Below are positions 1 to 6,449 of a stretch of 19,541 nt of DNA, piece by piece. A program made the position numbers and the translations under genes. The DNA comes from an uncultured Desulfovibrio sp. (GTDB taxonomy: Bacteria > Desulfobacterota > Desulfovibrionia > Desulfovibrionales > Desulfovibrionaceae), in the NCBI RefSeq assembly GCF_949282365.1, contig NZ_CASDOY010000039.1, positions 1 through 19,541 on the forward strand, given 5' to 3'. The stretch's first letter is position 1. Each line of letters starts with the position of its first letter. The notes under the pieces were generated by a model, which was not told the DNA's origin, did not search any database, and saw nothing but the letters and a program-made list of their open reading frames with translations.

Positions 1-2
1 CT

Positions 3-431
3 GCGGAGCCCGAGGACGAGCCGAAGGAGCTGGAGAAGGGGAAGGAGGCGGAGAAGGCTCCTGCGGAGCCGGAGCCCGAGCCTGAGCCTGAGGCCGAGAG
101 GGCCGAGGAGGACTTCGTCCCCTTCGAGGGGAGGCCCATCCCGGAGCCGACCGACACACGCGCCGAGGTCATGAAGGCTCTTAAGGAGATACTCGGCGTG
201 CCCAAGCAGCGCAGCGCGTTGCCCACACTCGTGCGCTTCAAACAGGACGGCAGGCACATGTGGAGGGCGGTCATCGTCGACATCGGCGAAATCGAGCTCC
301 AGAAGGGCTGGGAGCTGTGGAAGGAGCGCATGGACCTCGACGGCGAGCACTATCTGCTGGCGGTGTACGAGCTCACCGAGTCGGAGATTCCGAGGATGTA
401 CCGCACCGTCGGGGAGATGAGGCTGGAATGA
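3..431 (+). CDS. Acidic Glu/Pro/Lys-rich protein, 5' partial
   Basis: The reading frame is open from the left edge of the window, so the N-terminus lies outside. The first ~45 visible residues are a low-complexity, probably disordered stretch rich in Glu, Pro, Lys and Ala, with repeated EPEP-type dipeptides. The last ~85 residues look folded (mixed charged and hydrophobic, with Trp and Tyr). A start at the internal Met (171) is possible, but the frame stays open upstream with the same composition, so I prefer a longer protein. The stop overlaps the next start in an ATGA arrangement (428-431), which suggests translational coupling. Family not recognised. Dense packing of small genes here suggests phage or another mobile element; that is inference. 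Confidence 0.6.
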   Translation, partial: AEPEDEPKELEKGKEAEKAPAEPEPEPEPEAERAEEDFVPFEGRPIPEPTDTRAEVMKALKEILGVPKQRSALPTLVRFKQDGRHMWRAVIVDIGEIELQKGWELWKERMDLDGEHYLLAVYELTESEIPRMYRTVGEMRLE

Positions 432-697
432 TGTCCCTGAACAACAGGTGCCTCATCAGGCTGTCCGACGGGTCGGGCATCCGCGTCAGGGACAGTGCGT
501 TCAATGTCGGCAGGAATATCAACGCCAAGCACGGGACGCAGGATATCATGATGTACGTCGTCGATGATGACAACATGAGCCATCATGTCAATATCCTCAA
601 CATCACGGAGGTCAGGGATGTTCGATGCCGACGCCCTGCTGAGACAGTGGCAGGTCGAGTACAAGGTCCCGGGGGACATCATCTGGGGCGGGTATGA
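428..697 (+). CDS. Small protein of unknown function
   Basis: Encodes 89 aa starting MMSLNNRCLIRLSDG. The start overlaps the upstream stop by 4 bases, and a GAGG-like ribosome-binding sequence lies just before it. The first ~65 residues are plausible folded sequence with many Val, Asp, Asn and His residues and no recognisable motif. The last ~25 residues, from about base 620, are Arg/Gly-rich and coincide with the first codons of the next gene in another frame. Either the two genes truly overlap by 80 bases, or a frameshift has lengthened this one. No signal peptide or membrane segment. Probably co-transcribed with its neighbours. Confidence 0.5.
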   Translation: MMSLNNRCLIRLSDGSGIRVRDSAFNVGRNINAKHGTQDIMMYVVDDDNMSHHVNILNITEVRDVRCRRPAETVAGRVQGPGGHHLGRV

Positions 698-1004
698 GGA
701 GCTCGGGGGGAGCGCCAAGGTCGGCTACACGATGGGGCTGTGCAGGTACACAAAATATCTGGACGCCGCGAACGTGTGGACCGGTCGCAGCACCATATTC
801 CTCGACACGGGGATGAGGAGGGCTCCCGACTTCTTCAAGACCTGCGTGCTTTGGCATGAGCTCTCACACGCCAACGCCTACAACGAGGACCTCGAGAACG
901 ATGCCCACAACGCGCACTTCCGCGCCTACCGCCGCAGGAAGAAGCTGTACTGGATAGGGGACATGCTGGCCAAGCTCCTGTCGCCCATCTGGTGCAAATC
1001 CTAA
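618..1004 (+). CDS. SprT-like zinc metallopeptidase domain protein, 128 aa
   Basis: The start at 618 is fixed by a GGAGG ribosome-binding site at 607-611 with a 6-base spacer. The protein has the HExxH zincin motif at residues 80-84 (LWHELSH) and a downstream His at 100 in an AHFRAY context. This matches the SprT-like arrangement, where HExxH is followed by a third His next to a Phe. His97 is an alternative third ligand. Family members are single-domain zinc proteins; the named bacterial member is SprT and the eukaryotic one is the DNA-protein crosslink protease Spartan. At 128 aa this is a minimal domain with no DNA-binding extension visible. Proteolytic activity is inferred from motifs only. 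Its place in a string of tiny overlapping genes suggests a phage or mobile-element version. Confidence 0.65.
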   Translation: MFDADALLRQWQVEYKVPGDIIWGGYEELGGSAKVGYTMGLCRYTKYLDAANVWTGRSTIFLDTGMRRAPDFFKTCVLWHELSHANAYNEDLENDAHNAHFRAYRRRKKLYWIGDMLAKLLSPIWCKS

Positions 1005-1161
1005 ATACTACTCTGATAATACACTTTCCAGCGGGGCGGTCAGAGCCATGAGCTCGGCAGTCTTCGTCTCATCAGGAGGGAGGTTCTTCATCCGATGTCT
1101 CCGCCTTCCTCCGCACCCGCCCCGCGTATCCTTTTTGAACGAGACGGACCATCCGAGTGAT
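1005..1161. other. Short intergenic stretch in the phage-like segment
   Basis: No convincing gene. On the - strand a short frame ending at 1008 contains a plausible ~27-residue peptide (MKNLPPDETKTAELMAL...) preceded by a purine-rich GGAGGAAGG sequence, which would be convergent with the metallopeptidase gene. It is too short to call. No terminator-like hairpin was seen. Confidence 0.3.
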
Positions 1162-1437
1162 ATGCCCAAGAAGAAGGACGACAATATATCGCTCACGCCG
1201 TCGTATGCGGACCAGGGCGGTGGTGCACAGGGCGCACAGGATGCGCAGGAGGCCGGCTCCTCCGCGCCCGCCCCCAAGAGCACGGCATCCATCCCATCAG
1301 CCAACCCTCAGGTCACGAACGCTGTGCGCCCAAAGGGGGCGACCGGCACCCCATACAAGCAGACCAGCGATATCGGCAAGCCAGATGCGGGCCCACCCAA
1401 GGCCAAGGGACCCGGTGTGAAGGAGTTGCCCAACGGC
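1162..1437 (+). pseudogene. Pro/Ala/Gln-rich disordered protein, 3' truncated at a junction
   Basis: The frame starts MPKKKDDNISLTPSYAD and runs about 92 residues of hydrophilic sequence rich in Ala, Gln, Pro, Gly and Lys, typical of a disordered N-terminal region. Around base 1437 it stops looking like a protein. The frame stays open to 2478, but beyond the junction it is antisense to the polysaccharide deacetylase, so this gene has lost its 3' part. A longer start at 1048 exists, but that extension has no support. The ribosome-binding site is weak (GAGTGAT just before the ATG). Family not recognised. The truncation may reflect an integration or deletion boundary, or an assembly join. Confidence 0.4.
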
Positions 1438-2394
1438 GCGGCCGTCAGGCAGGGGCCGCGTCACGCGCCGGGCCATGAGCAGGGGCGGCTCGGGGTCCAG
1501 ACTGCCGTCCAGAAAATCGCTGACCGTCACGAAGCGCTGGCAGCCTCCGGCCTGCAGCTGGGCGATGATGCGCGGCAGGTTTTCCAGCGTGCCGTGTACG
1601 GTATCGTGGAACAGGAAGATGCCGCGCAGGTCGTTGTCGGTGTAGCGCCGGCCCCGGGTATTGACCAGGGCGGAGTAGTCCTCGCGCACGCCGCGCCAGT
1701 CCTCGCTGTCCAGGGACCAGAGGACCACCTGCAGATCCAGCTGCCCGGCGGCCTGCAGGGTGACGTCATTGAACGAACCGTAGGGCGGCCGCAGGAAGCG
1801 GGCCTCGATGCCCAGCGAGCGCAAAAAGCGCTGCACCCGGCCGATCTGCTCGCTCTGGGACACGAGGTTGAGGTGGCGCAGGTTGGGATGGGAAAAGGTA
1901 TGGATGCCGATCTCGTGCCCCTCGTCATGGATGCGCTGCACCAGATCGGGGTGGCGTTCGGCATTCTTGCCCAGCACGAAGAAAGTGGCCGGGATGTTGT
2001 GCGCGGCGAGGATGTCGAGGATCTGCGGCGTATTGGCCGACGGGCCGTCGTCGAAGCTCAGGGCGCAGAGGTTCTCCTGCATGGGCTGGTCGATGATCCT
2101 GACGCCGTCATAGACCCGGCACTGGCGCGTGGTGGCGTCGTGCACCACCAGCGCGGACAGGGGCGGCTGTTCCAGCGCCCTGGGAAGGGAGCCGGAAAGG
2201 GAAACGGAATGCGCACGCGCCGCCGGGGCATGGAGCGGGGCCGCGGCCGTCTCCCCGGGGACGGCCTGGGCGCAGCCCGGCAGCAGGAGCAGGACCCACA
2301 GCAGCCCCAGCATACCCGCGCGCGCCAGAAGACACGCGGCACGATTTTTACCGGCAGCGGGCCCACGGCCCTGCCGGGAACAGGAAAGCATCAT
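1297..2394 (-). CDS. Polysaccharide deacetylase (NodB/CE4) lipoprotein, chimeric C-terminus
   Basis: Metal-dependent deacetylase of N-acetylated polysaccharides such as peptidoglycan or surface glycans. The start at 2394 follows an AGGGTGG ribosome-binding sequence. Residues 20-41 form a signal peptide ending in a lipobox (LLPGC, Cys41), so the protein should be a membrane-anchored lipoprotein. All NodB motifs are present: FDDG at 114-117 (catalytic Asp and metal Asp), HTFSHP at 165-170 (metal His pair), RPPYG at 202-206, LDSEDW near 228-233, and LFHDT at 261-265. The catalytic domain is complete. After about residue 320 the frame reads antisense into the phage-like gene, so the last ~45 residues are probably not native. 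Gene type is certain; the exact substrate is unknown. Confidence 0.85.
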   Translation of the reverse strand: MMLSCSRQGRGPAAGKNRAACLLARAGMLGLLWVLLLLPGCAQAVPGETAAAPLHAPAARAHSVSLSGSLPRALEQPPLSALVVHDATTRQCRVYDGVRIIDQPMQENLCALSFDDGPSANTPQILDILAAHNIPATFFVLGKNAERHPDLVQRIHDEGHEIGIHTFSHPNLRHLNLVSQSEQIGRVQRFLRSLGIEARFLRPPYGSFNDVTLQAAGQLDLQVVLWSLDSEDWRGVREDYSALVNTRGRRYTDNDLRGIFLFHDTVHGTLENLPRIIAQLQAGGCQRFVTVSDFLDGSLDPEPPLLMARRVTRPLPDGRAVGQLLHTGSLGLGWARIWLADIAGLLVWGAGRPLWAHSVRDLRVG

Positions 2395-2464
2395 CTTTAC
2401 CACCCTGCAGTGAAGTGTGTTTTTACCTACCACCGCCCCCACGGGACTGCAAGGCCATTTATCA

Positions 2465-2497
2465 GGAATAAATACTGAAATAATATCTATTTATTCC
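2465..2497. promoter_or_regulatory. AT-rich inverted repeat, candidate operator
   Basis: Perfect 10-base arms GGAATAAATA (2465-2474) and TATTTATTCC (2488-2497) are separated by 13 bases. It lies in the AT-rich gap upstream of the deacetylase and upstream of the tRNA promoter. Dyad size and position suit a repressor or activator site for the - strand gene, but no regulator family is identifiable. Confidence 0.3.
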
Positions 2498-2548
2498 AGT
2501 AGATTATGCTCAAAAAACAAAAATTTTCCACCTTTTTTGATTTTTTCC

Positions 2549-2577
2549 TTGACCATGAGGGGCCTTTCCCGTACAAA
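2549..2577 (+). promoter_or_regulatory. Sigma70-type promoter of the tRNA cluster
   Basis: The -35 TTGACC (2549-2554) and -10 TACAAA (2572-2577) are separated by exactly 17 bases. Predicted transcription start is near 2584, about 15 bases before the first tRNA. Confidence 0.6.
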
Positions 2578-2598
2578 CACTTTTGTCCGAGAGGGCAA

Positions 2599-2674
2599 GG
2601 ACAGTTAGCTCAGTTGGTAGAGCACCGCCTTCACACGGCGGGGGTCACAGGTTCAAGTCCTGTACTGTCCACCA
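2599..2674 (+). tRNA. tRNA-Val (anticodon CAC)
   Basis: Full 76-base cloverleaf: acceptor GGACAGT pairs with ACTGTCC; D arm contains AGCTCAGTTGGTAGAGC; anticodon stem CCGCC/GGCGG carries loop TTCACAC with anticodon CAC, reading GUG; T loop GTTCAAGTC. The 3' ACCA end is genome-encoded. Confidence 0.95.
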
Positions 2675-2678
2675 CCAC

Positions 2679-2755
<77 letters not shown>

Positions 2756-2764
2756 TAATTGCGG

Positions 2765-2798
2765 AAAAAGCGCACTGTGCAAACGGTGCGCTTTTTTT
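2765..2798 (+). terminator. Intrinsic terminator after tRNA-Asp copy 1
   Basis: Stem AAAAAGCGCAC (2765-2775) pairs with GTGCGCTTTTT (2786-2796) around a 10-base loop, ending in a run of seven T. It should end or attenuate the Val-Asp transcript before the second tRNA-Asp. Confidence 0.8.
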
Positions 2799-2834
2799 GA
2801 AAAACATGCGGGAGACACTCCCGTCGCCATATTT

Positions 2835-2911
<77 letters not shown>

Positions 2912-2918
2912 TAGCAAG

Positions 2919-2946
2919 GCGCCCTGCACCTGCAGGGCGCTTTTTT
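2919..2946 (+). terminator. Strong intrinsic terminator closing the tRNA cluster
   Basis: Perfect 10-bp stem GCGCCCTGCA (2919-2928) / TGCAGGGCGC (2931-2940) with minimal loop, followed by six T. Confidence 0.9.
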
Positions 2947-3216
2947 CGTGCTCGTCTCTCCCTCCCCTCTCTCCGCTCCTGCCGCCGCACGGCAAGCGTC
3001 GCCTTCTTGGGCAGAACGCACGTCCGCCCTGCCTGCCGGGGAAGGCCTCCCATAGAGTTTTCGCCGCGCGGACGTATCGCCCTGCGGGCACCTGCCTGAC
3101 GCGCGTCGCCGGGACGCATGGCCTCCGGCCAGCCCGGCCCGCAGGCGCACGGCGCATGGACAGGGACAAGCATCCTGGTCTATCTTTTGCAACACCAGTA
3201 CAAAACAGGAGGGCAT
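2947..3216. other. Intergenic leader of the secretion chaperone gene
   Basis: No gene seen. Frames crossing this region are antisense or read-through of the tRNAs. The segment is very C/G-rich up to about 3170, then becomes AT-richer just before the chaperone. No confident promoter was found, although one must lie here given the strong terminator at 2919-2946. Confidence 0.5.
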
Positions 3217-3678
3217 ATGCAAAGCATTGCCAACATCATTGCAAAATTCGGTGCCAACATCGGCATAGACGGCCTTGAGACAGAGAACGGCGTTTGCACG
3301 CTCCAGTTCGACGAGGTGACGGTCACTCTTGAATGCGGCGAAAACGACGATACCCTCTACCTGTACAGCCGGGTATGCGGCCTGCCGGAAGGCGATGCCG
3401 ACAAGCTGGCGCTCTACGGCCTGCTGCTGGAGCTGGACAGCTTCTTCAAGGGCACGGACGGCGGCGTGCTGGGCATCGAGCCCCTGCTCGACGCCGTGAC
3501 CTATACCCGCCGCCTGCCGCTGGAGCATCTGGACGAGACCGTCCTCGACCGCCAGATCGGCCGTCATGTGGACTCGGTGGAGTCCCTGCGCGCTTCCGTC
3601 ACGCAGCTGCGGGAGCAGGCCGCCGCACCCGGGACCGCCGCGGAAGCGGGCTGGAACGACGGCATGCTGAAGATCTGA
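3217..3678 (+). CDS. Type III secretion chaperone, CesT/Tir-chaperone family
   Basis: Small (153 aa) acidic protein with the class I secretion-chaperone pattern: an N-terminal helix (MQSIANIIAKFGANIGI), a strand with the NGVCTLQFD signature near residues 25-33, a strand ECGENDDTLYLYSRV, then a helix (ALYGLLLELDSFFKGTDGG), a strand LGIEPLLDAVTYTRRLPL, and a final helix in the region 110-140. These chaperones dimerise and hold the N-terminal part of a cognate effector before export. The start at 3217 follows a strong AGGAGGG at 3207-3213. The stop is 35 bases before the next gene, which is therefore the likely cargo. No injectisome genes lie in the window. A YbjN-like fold is the main alternative, but the order of elements fits CesT better. 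Confidence 0.75.
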   Translation: MQSIANIIAKFGANIGIDGLETENGVCTLQFDEVTVTLECGENDDTLYLYSRVCGLPEGDADKLALYGLLLELDSFFKGTDGGVLGIEPLLDAVTYTRRLPLEHLDETVLDRQIGRHVDSVESLRASVTQLREQAAAPGTAAEAGWNDGMLKI

Positions 3679-3713
3679 GGCAGCCCTTACCCGAAAACCA
3701 CCAAGGACAAACT

Positions 3714-5924
3714 ATGAAGATCAGCGATCTCAGCCACATGGCCCAGCAGCTGAACACCATCGGCAGCGCGCACCTGGGCACCACCGGACAGGGCGCCATC
3801 GCCCCGGTCACCTCCTCGCTGGCGGGCCGCTTCGTCAACTGGGTGCGCTCGCGCCACAGCGACGCCGCCGCCCAGGCCAACCGCGACGTCATGACCAGGC
3901 TCATCCATACCATCCGGCAGACCGACGATCTGGGCGACTACTTCGCGGACATCGCCCGGGAGAGCCTGGCCGACAGGCTGGCCGCCGGCCGCCCCCTGAG
4001 CGGACGCGATGCGGCCCGGGTGCTGCAGGACGTCATCCGTATCAAGACGGCGGAAGATACGGCCCGTCTGGAGGGCCGGCTCATCAATGTCCGGGACCAG
4101 TTCCAGAGATTCTGCGCCCCCCATGCCGACGGCTCGCCTTCGGAGCTGGAAGCACAGATGGCCGCACGACGCCAGCGCTTCGGCCTGCCCCCGGCCACGG
4201 CGGAGCAGCTCCAGACCTATCGGGACGTCGCCCTGCGCGATCTGGAAGCCGGGGCCCGGCGCGCCGACCACTCGCTGACACCGGCCGAAAGCCTGGACGC
4301 CCTTGCCGAGAGCGTCCGCATGCAGACCCTGCGGGAAGCCAAGGCAGGCATCGCGGCCATGGCGGGGCAGGTCAGCGGCGAGGGCCCCAACGGCTTCATG
4401 GCCCGTCTGGACGCCGCCATGCGGGCCAGGAACATCACCGGCGCCATCAGCCCCGCCACCCGTGATGCCCTGGTCCAGACCATCCATGACAAGCTCACCG
4501 CCCGCTGCCTGAACGACAGCAACAACATGCACCAGCCCACCCTGGCAGAAGCCGCCACGGTGGCCGATAACGTCATCAACAGTTTCGTGGGGGCCCTGGA
4601 TACGGTGGAACACGCCCAGGCCCTGCCCCGGGATGGCAAGCGCATCCTGCAGGACGTGATCCTGCACGCCTCCAGGCCCGTGAACGCGGCCATGGCGCAG
4701 GCCATCTGCGACGCCGTCGTGGATACGGCCCAGTTCCTGCGCACCCTGACGCAGGGCGAAGCCGGCGCCGCCGCCCTGAAGAGGGACTTCGATACCTATG
4801 CCCAGACCATGCACGCCGCCGTCACACAGCCGGACGGCATGCTGCGGCCCGGTATCGAGGGCGGCCCGGAAGCCGGCCTGGTCCGGCAGCTGACGGCGCA
4901 GGCCGCGTGCAGGATGCTGGCCCTCGGCAATCTGGAGCCCCTGAGCGAGGACGAGCAGGAACATGCCCGGGAGCTCAACAGGCAGAGGCAGCCCCTGCCG
5001 CCTGACCTGGCCGGGCGCATCGCTGCCCGCGATGCCGCCGACCACGCAGCCCACCGGGCCCTGGCCGGAGGATGCCCCGTGCATGCCCTGCGCCGCGAGC
5101 TTGCCCAGGAGGCCGACATGGGCCTGCGTTCCCGTAACGAGCTCCTGCTCATGAACGTCCTGGAGACCCTGGTCCAGTCCTCGGAAAGCAACGCCTACGA
5201 CGACCTCCTCACCCACGCTCCCGGCCTCGGCCAGATGCGCATGGCCGAAGCGCGCCGCTTCGTGCCCCAGGGCCTGGGCCTGACCCTGCCCGGGGGCCAG
5301 GCCTTCGACATGGCCGCCGCCCGGCAAAAGCTGGCCGACGGCCTCGATCTCTCTGTCCGGTCCACTCCTCCGGGCAACGGGGCCTCGGCCCTGCCCCCGC
5401 ATGCCGATCCCTCTCCCGACCTTGTCCGCAAGTGCAACTGCTTCTCCGACCAGTTCCTCAAGGACTTCGTCCGAAGCGGCATCACCGTCAACGGACTCAG
5501 GATCGGCGGCGGGAACAGCCTCCAGAACCTGCCCTGGCTGGAACGGGAGCTGGACGCCCTCATCGCCATGTTCCCTTCCGCAGAGGAAGCCGGGCGCATC
5601 TGCAGCCCGCTGCATCAGGCCTGCGGCGGCGACATCCTGACGATCCTCACGAGCGACCCGGCCACCGCCGGCGAGATCACGCGCATCAACACCCTTGAGG
5701 CGCGGGCCCTCGCCAACAGCCTGCCCATCGAGGTCATCCGGCATACTGACGGCTCGTACCGTATCCATGTCGAACTCTGCTTCCAGAAGATCGATGCCGG
5801 TCTGGGGCCCCGCGCCTCCTCCGGCGTCAACGTGAGCGCCACCTTCTCGCTGCCCAGCGGCCGGGAGCCGCTACGGTTCCGCAGCGAGGATCTCGACGTG
5901 CTGTTCAATACCCAGCAGGGCTAA
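3714..5924 (+). CDS. Putative type III secretion effector, 736 aa
   Basis: No family recognised. The effector call rests on context: it directly follows a CesT-type chaperone, with an AAGGA ribosome-binding site at 3703-3707. The N-terminus (MKISDLSHMAQQLNTIGSAH) is rich in Ser, Thr, Gln and Asn, not a Sec signal, and resembles type III export signals. There is no signal peptide or membrane segment. Residues ~40-560 are almost entirely alpha-helical, Ala/Arg/Leu-rich and helical-bundle-like. A Gly/Pro-rich linker (~545-565) leads to a distinct C-terminal domain (~570-736) with the sequence KCNCFSDQFLKDFV, a glycine-rich RIGGGNSLQNLPW, ACGGD near its middle, and alternating strands at the end. 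That domain is the candidate catalytic or binding part. A structural protein of the injectisome is less likely given its size and lack of membrane helices. Confidence 0.6.
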   Translation: MKISDLSHMAQQLNTIGSAHLGTTGQGAIAPVTSSLAGRFVNWVRSRHSDAAAQANRDVMTRLIHTIRQTDDLGDYFADIARESLADRLAAGRPLSGRDAARVLQDVIRIKTAEDTARLEGRLINVRDQFQRFCAPHADGSPSELEAQMAARRQRFGLPPATAEQLQTYRDVALRDLEAGARRADHSLTPAESLDALAESVRMQTLREAKAGIAAMAGQVSGEGPNGFMARLDAAMRARNITGAISPATRDALVQTIHDKLTARCLNDSNNMHQPTLAEAATVADNVINSFVGALDTVEHAQALPRDGKRILQDVILHASRPVNAAMAQAICDAVVDTAQFLRTLTQGEAGAAALKRDFDTYAQTMHAAVTQPDGMLRPGIEGGPEAGLVRQLTAQAACRMLALGNLEPLSEDEQEHARELNRQRQPLPPDLAGRIAARDAADHAAHRALAGGCPVHALRRELAQEADMGLRSRNELLLMNVLETLVQSSESNAYDDLLTHAPGLGQMRMAEARRFVPQGLGLTLPGGQAFDMAAARQKLADGLDLSVRSTPPGNGASALPPHADPSPDLVRKCNCFSDQFLKDFVRSGITVNGLRIGGGNSLQNLPWLERELDALIAMFPSAEEAGRICSPLHQACGGDILTILTSDPATAGEITRINTLEARALANSLPIEVIRHTDGSYRIHVELCFQKIDAGLGPRASSGVNVSATFSLPSGREPLRFRSEDLDVLFNTQQG

Positions 5925-5926
5925 CA

Positions 5927-6105
5927 ATGGATGTCCGCCGGGCGGCCCTGGCCTGCACACTGCTGGGCTGCAAGCAAGTCATCCCATGCACTGGGGCACC
6001 TTCCCGGTGCTGGCCCGGGATGCGGACGTCTTCAAGGCCGGACTGGCCCGCGTGGCTCCCGGCTGTATCCGCATCGACCTGCTGTCCGGCCAGTCCGTGC
6101 AGATC
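5927..6105 (+). pseudogene. Frameshifted C-terminal remnant of a UPF0173 MBL hydrolase
   Basis: Starting 2 bases after the effector stop, the sequence matches the last ~60 codons of the intact hydrolase at 9488-10171. MDVRRAALAC..LLGCKQVIP corresponds to MDARQAALACKLLGCKQVIP there. After one missing C near 5983 the frame shifts, and MHWGTFPVLARD...LARVAPGC.. continues, ending in VQI. By eye roughly four in five bases are identical, so it is a diverged copy and not a recent duplication. The N-terminal three quarters, including the HxHxDH metal site, are absent. It cannot be functional. It suggests that a hydrolase paralogue once stood here and was replaced by the chaperone/effector pair, or that recombination occurred between the copies. 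Confidence 0.8.
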
Positions 6106-6240
6106 CAACGTCTTTTGCGGGGGAGCCATCCCGCGCATCAGCAGAGGCTCCCCCGCGAACGTCCCTTCCCCAGCGCATCCCAGCGGGCAAAAAGTATCCG
6201 CGGATGGCCGTTGGGGGCGGTCGTGGGCGCTTTCCCCTGT

Positions 6241-6270
6241 TTGACTTCGATAAAAAAAAAAGACTATAAA
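6241..6270 (+). promoter_or_regulatory. Promoter of the L-lactate permease gene
   Basis: -35 TTGACT (6241-6246), 18-base A-rich spacer, -10 TATAAA (6265-6270). Predicted start near 6277 gives a ~173-base leader before the permease ATG at 6450. Upstream, 6106-6240 shows no gene. Confidence 0.75.
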
Positions 6271-6318
6271 GAAACAGGGAAATTTTTGTCCCTACCCCGT
6301 GAGGCGCGTCCTCTGCAT

Positions 6319-6389
6319 CCCCGGGCAACGAACAGCGCACCCTGGTGGAGTTCGCACCTCCACCAGGGTGCGCTGTTCGTTGCCGGGGG
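6319..6389. repeat. Perfect 27-bp stem-loop in the lactate permease leader
   Basis: Arms 6324-6350 and 6358-6384 are perfectly complementary over 27 bases (left arm begins GGCAACGAACAG, right arm ends CTGTTCGTTGCC), with a 7-base loop TTCGCAC. After one G/G mismatch four more G-C pairs form at 6319-6322/6386-6389. No T run follows, so it is not a standard terminator. It sits between promoter and start codon of the permease, so it is in the transcript leader. Confidence 0.9.
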
Positions 6390-6415
6390 TTTCAGGTTCG
6401 GAGCCTGAAAATCCC
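6385..6415 (+). promoter_or_regulatory. Second leader hairpin, partly exclusive with the first
   Basis: TTTCAGG (6390-6396) pairs with CCTGAAA (6404-6410); extension by GGG (6385-6387) with CCC (6413-6415) would use G bases that also close the base of the 27-bp hairpin. The two structures could therefore compete. It ends ~35 bases before the permease start. Confidence 0.45.
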
Positions 6416-6449
6416 GTTTGTCCGTTCGCCAATAAAAAAAGGAGCCCAC

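Noticed and set aside
1008..1090. 27-residue - strand peptide beginning MKNLPPDETKTAEL
   Set aside because: A purine-rich sequence precedes it, but it is too short and isolated to call without homologues.
1048..2478. 476-aa + strand protein
   Set aside because: Beyond about 1437 it is antisense to the polysaccharide deacetylase, whose NodB motifs are all intact.
3687..5768. 693-aa - strand protein
   Set aside because: It is an antisense frame of the putative effector, rich in Gly/Arg/Gln with no motif; the + strand frame has a ribosome-binding site and chaperone partner.
6319..6389. Intrinsic terminator
   Set aside because: The stem is perfect but no T run follows on either strand, and it sits within the permease leader instead of after a gene.
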